NCBI GenBank assembly: GCA_937891445.1
Contig: CALAFV010000019.1
Location: 1-13,690, forward strand
Length of the DNA stretch: 13,690 nt
Reading direction: 5' to 3'
From: an uncultured Phycisphaerales bacterium
GTDB lineage: Bacteria > Planctomycetota > Phycisphaerae > Phycisphaerales > UBA1924
Shown: positions 7,653 to 12,052 of the stretch, in pieces
How positions within the stretch are numbered: the stretch's first letter is position 1
Layout: each line of letters opens with the position of its first letter
Made by a program: the position numbers and the translations under genes
The notes under the pieces: model-generated
The model's input: only the letters and a program-made list of their open reading frames with translations
Databases searched by the model: none
Told to the model about the DNA's origin: nothing

Positions 7653-7667
7653 TCTCAGTGCCTGAGA
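7653..7667. repeat. Inverted repeat TCTCAG-TGC-CTGAGA, candidate operator
   Basis: Perfect 6-base arms around a 3-base centre, lying upstream of the antitoxin and followed on the plus strand by TTTTT. Its place in the control region of an autoregulated toxin-antitoxin operon favours an operator. Read on the plus strand it also resembles a weak intrinsic terminator, but no plus-strand gene ends nearby for it to terminate. Confidence 0.4.
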
Positions 7668-7683
7668 TTTTTGAAATTGAACC

Positions 7684-7712
7684 TTGATAAATCAAAAGTT
7701 TGGTTGCATAAT
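7684..7712 (+). promoter_or_regulatory. Sigma70-type promoter TTGATA-17-CATAAT
   Basis: TTGATA (7684-7689) and CATAAT (7707-7712) each match the housekeeping consensus at 5 of 6 positions, with the ideal 17-nt spacer. Transcription would begin near 7719, giving a leader of about 16 nt with GAGG (7727-7730) before the TTG start at 7735. The -35 hexamer is embedded in the inverted repeat TTGAT-AA-ATCAA (7684-7695), so a repressor bound there would block it. This is the only complete -35/-10 promoter I can see in the window. Confidence 0.65.
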
Positions 7713-7734
7713 CCGAAACACGACTTGAGGTTTC

Positions 7735-8100
7735 TTGAACCCCCCTGACTCCCATCCCGACCGCGATCACCCCCTCCTCTCGCTGCCGCGGGAGGACCTG
7801 GACTTCATCACGCGGCTGGTCCTCTGCTCCGGCTCGCTCAAGGACCTCGCGGCGGCCTACGGCGTCAGTTACCCGACCATTCGCTCGCGTCTGGACAAGG
7901 TCATCCAGCGGCTCCGGGCCGCGGTTGAGAATCGGCCTGTGGATCCGCTGACGGAACTGGTCGCGAGGCTCGTCGAGCGGGGCGAACTGACCGTCTCGGG
8001 GGCCCGGGCCATCCAGCAGATGGCGCAGGACCTGATCCATCACCAGCGCCGCCCCGCTCCGGCGGACGCGGCGGACGGCTCGAAGGGAGGACGCACATGA
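7735..8100 (+). CDS. DUF2089-like helix-turn-helix protein
   Basis: A 121-residue protein whose segment LPREDLDFITRLVLCSGSLKD... to ...YGVSYPTIRSRLDKVI (about 17-57) matches the conserved part of DUF2089 proteins, a presumed DNA-binding HTH (helix pair about 34-55). DUF2089 members often carry an N-terminal zinc ribbon; here there is none, only a short polar lead-in of about 15 residues. The C-terminal half (about 70-100) is helical and charged. The start is TTG at 7735 with GAGG 4 nt upstream and a strong promoter just before it. No ATG lies near the N-terminus. Its stop overlaps the ATG of the membrane-protein gene (ATGA), so the two are co-translated. A role as regulator controlling, or signalling from, its membrane partner is inference. 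Confidence 0.75.
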   Translation: MNPPDSHPDRDHPLLSLPREDLDFITRLVLCSGSLKDLAAAYGVSYPTIRSRLDKVIQRLRAAVENRPVDPLTELVARLVERGELTVSGARAIQQMAQDLIHHQRRPAPADAADGSKGGRT

Positions 8101-8450
8101 CCGAGTGGTGGACGACGCAGACCGGGACGTTGATCGGCGCGCTGGGCGGGGGTGGGCTGGGCGCCCTGGGCGGGGTGCTGGGGGCGTGCGCGGGCGTGCT
8201 TGCTCCAAGAGGACGCGGCAGGGCCTTTGTGCTCGGCTCCATGATGGCGATGGCCGCACTCGGGCTTGTGCTGCTCATCGCGGGCATCGTGGCTGTCGTG
8301 GGCGGCCAGCCGCACCACGTCTACTACCCGCTCCTGCTCATCGGGGCCGTGCTCACGCTCGTCATCGGACCGCTGATCCCCGTCGTGCGTCTGCGATACG
8401 CACAAGCCGAGCAGCGCCGGCTTGAGGCCCAGTCTCTGCGTCACGCCTGA
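8097..8450 (+). CDS. Small integral membrane protein
   Basis: A 117-residue protein with three predicted membrane segments: a Gly-zipper-like first helix (about 11-36, repeated GALGG motifs), a second (about 43-69) and a third (about 77-99), followed by a basic, Gln-rich cytoplasmic-looking tail (about 100-117). A short loop PRGRGR between helices 1 and 2 is positively charged. I do not recognise the family and find no catalytic motif. The ATG at 8097 is well supported by AAGGGAGG ending at 8090, 6 nt upstream, inside the preceding gene; the 4-nt ATGA overlap shows coupling to the DUF2089-like protein. It ends 10 nt from the convergent dehydrogenase stop. Confidence 0.72.
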   Translation: MTEWWTTQTGTLIGALGGGGLGALGGVLGACAGVLAPRGRGRAFVLGSMMAMAALGLVLLIAGIVAVVGGQPHHVYYPLLLIGAVLTLVIGPLIPVVRLRYAQAEQRRLEAQSLRHA

Positions 8451-8460
8451 CGCCGCGGGT

Positions 8461-9447
8461 TCAACCCGGCTCCGGCCGCGCCGGGAACACCGGCGCCTCG
8501 CCGCAGAGCACGCGCCAGATGTCGCGCACGACCCAACTCATGTTCCGGTGCGCCGGCGCCGTGGCGGCGGCGATGTGCGGGCTCAGCCGCGCGTTGGGCA
8601 GGCCAAGCAGCGGGTAGTCGCCCCCGAAGGGCTCCGGGTCGTGCACGTCGAGAATCGCCGTTGCCGCGGGGTGGGCCCGCAGGAACTCCGCCATCGCGGC
8701 GGCGTCGATGACGAATCCTCGGGCGGCATTGATGAGGACCACGTCGGGCTTCAGACGACTCAGGGCCTCGGCGCCGATGAGCCCGCGGTTGCTCCGGCGG
8801 CCGTCCACGTGGATCGTCAGGACATCGGCGCTGGCGAGCAGTTCGTCGCGCGACACGGGGACCGCCCCATGCCGGCGCTCCGACGGGATCTCCACGAGAT
8901 CGTGGTAAATCACCCGCATGTTGAGCGCCGCCCCGACGCGGGCGACTTGCGACCCGATCTGCCCCAAGCCGTAGATGCCCAGCGTCAGTTCCGACGCCTG
9001 CTTCGGGGCGATCAGTTCGCTCCGCAGGGTCTTCCAGTCGCGCACGTCCAGCGCCCGGTCGATGAACACCCGCGGCCGGATCGCGTCGAAGAGCACCGCC
9101 GTCACGTACTCGACCACCGCCCGCACGTTGGCCGCGGGCGTGTTGACCACCGTGATGCCCCGGGCGGCGCACGCCGCGAGATCCACGTTGTCCACGCCGA
9201 CGCCGGCCCGGCCGACGACGCGCAGTCGCGGCGCCCGCGCCAGCAGCGCCGCATCCACCTTCGTGTACGTGCGGATGGCGAGCCCCTCGGCCTGCTCCAG
9301 CAGGCGCGAGAAACGCGGCTCTTCCTCCGACCCGCACCGCTCGACCCGGGCCCGCTCCGCGAGCCACGCGGCGCACGCCTCGTCCAGGTGCTCGGTCTGG
9401 ATCACCAGCGGGCGCTGGTCGCCCGACGCGGAACGGAGATCGCTCAA
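8461..9447 (-). CDS. D-isomer-specific 2-hydroxyacid dehydrogenase, NAD-dependent
   Basis: A 328-residue member of the D-2-hydroxyacid dehydrogenase family (SerA/LdhA/GhrB group), which interconverts 2-oxo and D-2-hydroxy acids. The NAD-binding Gly motif is LGIYGLGQIGSQVAR (about 156-170). Asp183 at the end of the second strand (YHDL) favours NAD over NADP. Catalytic residues are in place: Arg243 (INAARGFVID), Glu272 (DVHDPEPF) and His291 (LSPHIAAAT). The N-terminal substrate domain has GRAGVGVDNVDL (79-90). There is no C-terminal ACT domain, so if it is a phosphoglycerate dehydrogenase it is the short form; the substrate cannot be told from sequence. The TTG start overlaps the clpS stop (TTGA), indicating coupling to clpS. 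A start slightly downstream is possible. Confidence 0.87.
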   Translation of the reverse strand: MSDLRSASGDQRPLVIQTEHLDEACAAWLAERARVERCGSEEEPRFSRLLEQAEGLAIRTYTKVDAALLARAPRLRVVGRAGVGVDNVDLAACAARGITVVNTPAANVRAVVEYVTAVLFDAIRPRVFIDRALDVRDWKTLRSELIAPKQASELTLGIYGLGQIGSQVARVGAALNMRVIYHDLVEIPSERRHGAVPVSRDELLASADVLTIHVDGRRSNRGLIGAEALSRLKPDVVLINAARGFVIDAAAMAEFLRAHPAATAILDVHDPEPFGGDYPLLGLPNARLSPHIAAATAPAHRNMSWVVRDIWRVLCGEAPVFPARPEPG

Positions 9448-9836
9448 GACGCCTTGCCCTTATCCCCGCCGCCGCCCCCACTGCCGCCCGCGTCCCCCTC
9501 GCCGTCCCCGAACTCCGCGGGCTCGATGATCGCCGTCATCGAGCCCTTCGACTCGGCCATCAGGGGATCGCGCCCGTAGGCCAGGATCTGGTCACGCTTG
9601 AGTTCGGCGTGCTCCTTGTGCGTCGTCAGGCAGATCGCTCGGCCGTCGGTGTCCACCTTCTTGGCGATCTCGAAAGCGCGCTCCTTCGAGTGGCCGAAGA
9701 GTTCCTGCATCATCCGGATCACGTACTCGTACGTGTGGTGGTCGTCGTCGAGCAGGACCACGTTCCACCGCCGCGGCTGACCTGTGTCATCCCGGGGCTT
9801 GGTCCCGGGCTTCGTCTGGGTCTGGGTAGCGGCCAT
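9444..9836 (-). CDS. clpS: ATP-dependent Clp protease adaptor ClpS
   Basis: Adaptor that binds N-terminal degrons and delivers them to ClpA/ClpC with ClpP. The ClpS core is clear: WNVVLLDDDHHTYEYVIRMM (24-43), then ELFGHSKERAFEIAKKVD and LTTHKEHAELKRDQILAYG (70-88). At 130 residues it is longer than E. coli ClpS (106), with a polar N-terminal tail of about 22 residues and a Gly/Asp-rich C-terminal tail (108-130). E. coli residues Asn34-Asp35-Asp36 align with Asp30-32, and E. coli His66 aligns with Asp62 (KVDTDGRA), a change at the degron-contacting position. The start has no Shine-Dalgarno; TAACAT lies 5 nt upstream. It is followed by, and overlaps, the dehydrogenase. A second clpS elsewhere in the genome is possible. 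Confidence 0.92.
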   Translation of the reverse strand: MAATQTQTKPGTKPRDDTGQPRRWNVVLLDDDHHTYEYVIRMMQELFGHSKERAFEIAKKVDTDGRAICLTTHKEHAELKRDQILAYGRDPLMAESKGSMTAIIEPAEFGDGEGDAGGSGGGGGDKGKAS

Positions 9837-9841
9837 GCACG

Positions 9842-9847
9842 ATGTTA
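9842..9847 (-). promoter_or_regulatory. Putative -10 box (TAACAT) for leaderless clpS
   Basis: TAACAT on the minus strand (4 of 6 matches to TATAAT) lies 5 nt before the clpS ATG with no Shine-Dalgarno. It is one of two outward-facing boxes in the 85-nt clpS/secreted-protein gap. No clear -35 is visible. Confidence 0.45.
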
Positions 9848-9909
9848 CGCCCCCGCCGCGGGACCCGGACCGCGTGAAGCGCCGGGCCGGACCGCCCCAG
9901 GATCCCCGC

Positions 9910-9915
9910 TACACT
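9910..9915 (+). promoter_or_regulatory. Putative -10 box (TACACT) for the leaderless secreted-protein gene
   Basis: TACACT (4 of 6 matches to TATAAT) lies 6 nt before the GTG at 9922 with only C/G between, so no Shine-Dalgarno. It supports 9922 over the longer in-frame starts at 9784 and 9835, which would place this box inside the coding region. Confidence 0.45.
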
Positions 9916-9921
9916 GCCCCC

Positions 9922-12027
9922 GTGACCAGCACACCGTGCGGATGCGCCCTGCTGCTGGCCGCGCTGCTCGCGGCCGCTCCCGCCTCCCCCACTCCTGCCG
10001 TCCCCCCTCCCACTCCACCGTCACCGGCACACCAGCCGGCGGACGCCTCCTCGACGCCCGCGGCGGTTCAGCGCGGGCCGGATGCGGACCCCTGGGCCGG
10101 CCTGCCGCACCAGGTGCGCGTCGGCGCCCGCGTCGCCTTGATCCGGCGCAACCTCCCCGTGGTGCCGACGGTCGTGATCGTCCCCGACGGCGCTTCCTAC
10201 GTCGCGGCGATCTCGCGGTGGTCGATGAGCGCACGCTACCCCGTGCTGATCGACGATGGGTCGTGGGCAGCGCAGCGCGACATCGCCCGGTTCGTCCGCG
10301 CCTTCGCCCCGGCCTCCGTCGTGCGATGGTCCGATCCCGGCGCCTCGCTGCCTGCCGACCCGCACGGCCGTCGCCACCTCATCGAGGCGGCGGTCGCCTC
10401 CGCGTGGGAGGCGCAGGACGCCGCGTCGCTCCCGGACAAGTGGGAGAGCGTGTCGCTGCGCCCGCCGGGCGTCGTGGCGATGAACGAGTCTGACCCGGCG
10501 TGGACCGCGGGACTGGCGCTGGCGGCGGGGCGGGGCCAGATCATCGCCTGGGTGCCCGGCTCGCGCGACCAGGTCGGCGGCGCTGCGCCGATGCTCGAGG
10601 TGGACGAGCGCAGCGCTCTGATCGAGCAGGCGTGCGAATCCTCCGGCTACTCCTGGGAGGCTCTGGGCGACGACATCGACGCGGTGACGCTGTGCCTCAA
10701 CCACCCGGTCAAGATCGCGCTGGGCGAGAACGACAAGCGCGGGATGCTGGCGACCAGCGATGTCATCGGCCGCCATCGCGAGGGAGAGCGCACGCGCCGG
10801 TGGGCGTGGGGCGGGCAGGTCTTCGGCAACGAGGCGGCGGCGGCGTACCGGGCGATGTGCGGCCTGTTCCTCCAGCCGCGCAACGCCTGGCTCTTCGACG
10901 GCTACGACGCCACCCAGCCCTGGGTGCAGTGGGACGCCACCGCCGCGGCGACCGAACTGGAGAAGGCCGGCATCGCCACCGTCGTCAACGACACCGATGC
11001 GCAAGGCGTCGAGGACTTCCGTCTCCGCGCATCGGGGCGCAACCGCGGTGCAGCGCCCGCCGGCGGGGAGGGCGCCTTTCTCGGCGGCGTGCGGTTCGGC
11101 ATGATCCTGGTGAACTCCTCGGGCAATGCGGAGTTCTTCGACCTGCGCCCCGGCCAGGCCCTGGCGGGCGACGTGCCGGTGCTGGCGCACCCGGCGCTGG
11201 TGCACTTCGTGCACTCCTGGTCGGCGACGCGCCCGGACGACCGGGGGACCATCGGCGGACGGTTCCTCGAGCACGGCGCGTACGCGTACGTGGGCGCGGT
11301 GCACGAGCCGTATCTCCAGGCGTTCGTTCCCACGCCGCTGTTCGCCCGTCGAATGCTGGCGCGGGCGCCGCTGGGGATCGCCGCGAGGCTCGACACCGGA
11401 CCCGCGTGGAAGGTCGCGATCCTGGGCGATCCGCTGATCGTCGTCGGGCCGGACCCGGTGCGGCTGGATCCGTCGAAACTGCCGCTGGGGCCGGCGGACG
11501 GGAGCGAGGGGCGCCCCGGCCCCGTGTCGCTGCAAACGTCGCTCGCGGCGGCGCTGAAGGAGCGCCGCTTCGCCGACGCGGTGCGGGACCTGGCGATGAT
11601 GGGGCGCGACGCGGACGCCGTGCGGCTGGTGCGGGCGCTGATCGCGGAGAACGAGGACCTCGTGACGCCCGACACGGCGCGAGCCGCGATCGAGAGCGCG
11701 TACCTCGCGGGAGCCTTCGACCTGGTGCCGCGACTGTTCCCGCTGGCGATCTCGGGGACGGCCGGGGAGGGACAAGTGGCCGGCGGCCTTCGCGACATTC
11801 TGTGGCACACGCTGTGGCCGACGCTCTCGACGCTGCGGTCCGAAGAGGTCGATGCGCTCCGCCTGGCGCTGCGCCCCGACCAGATCGCACGAGACGCGGC
11901 AGAGGTGTACCACGCGATCCGGCGCAGCGGCGAGGGGGATGAGGCGGCGAAGCGGTTCGCCGACCAGGCCCGCGCCCGCATGTCCGACGAGGAGCGCCGG
12001 CGGTTCAACGAACTGCTGGCTCGCTGA
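9922..12027 (+). CDS. Secreted protein with gingipain/TIGR03790-like (caspase-like) region
   Basis: An exported protein of 701 residues. From GTG 9922 it has a hydrophobic leader (CALLLAALLAAAPASP, about 8-23) without a lipobox, then a Pro/Ala/Ser-rich linker to about residue 50. The first domain (about 70-140) has alternating strands such as TVVIVPDGASYVAAI and RYPVLIDDG, resembling the Rossmann-like fold of cell-wall-binding repeat 2. The middle (about 320-510) resembles the C25/TIGR03790 caspase-like fold: VRFGMILVNSSGNAEFF, then ALVHFVHSWSATRPDD, GTIGGRFLEHGAYAYVG, AVHEPYLQAF and AILGDPLIVVG. Where proteases of that clan have His-Gly and then Cys, this has NSSG (398-401) and HSWS (431-434), so no catalytic dyad is evident. 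The last about 180 residues are helical and repeat-like. The n-region lacks Lys/Arg; a start at ATG 9835 would add a basic stretch but overlaps the clpS start. Family assignment is from memory of motif patterns. Confidence 0.72.
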   Translation: MTSTPCGCALLLAALLAAAPASPTPAVPPPTPPSPAHQPADASSTPAAVQRGPDADPWAGLPHQVRVGARVALIRRNLPVVPTVVIVPDGASYVAAISRWSMSARYPVLIDDGSWAAQRDIARFVRAFAPASVVRWSDPGASLPADPHGRRHLIEAAVASAWEAQDAASLPDKWESVSLRPPGVVAMNESDPAWTAGLALAAGRGQIIAWVPGSRDQVGGAAPMLEVDERSALIEQACESSGYSWEALGDDIDAVTLCLNHPVKIALGENDKRGMLATSDVIGRHREGERTRRWAWGGQVFGNEAAAAYRAMCGLFLQPRNAWLFDGYDATQPWVQWDATAAATELEKAGIATVVNDTDAQGVEDFRLRASGRNRGAAPAGGEGAFLGGVRFGMILVNSSGNAEFFDLRPGQALAGDVPVLAHPALVHFVHSWSATRPDDRGTIGGRFLEHGAYAYVGAVHEPYLQAFVPTPLFARRMLARAPLGIAARLDTGPAWKVAILGDPLIVVGPDPVRLDPSKLPLGPADGSEGRPGPVSLQTSLAAALKERRFADAVRDLAMMGRDADAVRLVRALIAENEDLVTPDTARAAIESAYLAGAFDLVPRLFPLAISGTAGEGQVAGGLRDILWHTLWPTLSTLRSEEVDALRLALRPDQIARDAAEVYHAIRRSGEGDEAAKRFADQARARMSDEERRRFNELLAR

Positions 12028-12052
12028 CCTCGACACGGCAAGGCCACAGGGA

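Larger units (their letters stand above)
7572..7734. promoter_or_regulatory. AT-rich divergent control region of the toxin-antitoxin pair and the DUF2089-like gene
   Basis: A 163-nt gap whose central and right parts are strikingly AT-rich against GC-rich surroundings. For the minus-strand antitoxin it contains the GGAGGAG Shine-Dalgarno and a possible -35 (TTGACC, minus strand, 7638-7643), but only a poor -10 (CAGATT, 17 nt further on). The central palindrome 7653-7667 and the half-sites TTGAT/ATCAA at 7684-7695 are reasonable operator candidates for the AbrB-type antitoxin. The plus-strand promoter is listed separately. Confidence 0.6.

Noticed and set aside
9784..9921. Extended starts (GTG/ATG-type at 9784 or 9835) for the secreted protein
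   Set aside because: They overlap the clpS start region and place the TACACT box inside coding sequence. The 9835 start would supply a basic n-region, so it is not fully excluded.
10060..10140. Possible lipoprotein signal in the secreted protein
   Set aside because: The only early cysteines (residues 6 and 8) precede the hydrophobic segment, so there is no lipobox.
10021..12036. A long minus-strand open frame opposite the secreted-protein gene
   Set aside because: Arg/Gln/His/Pro-rich shadow without motifs. The plus-strand frame has a signal-peptide-like start and recognisable segments.
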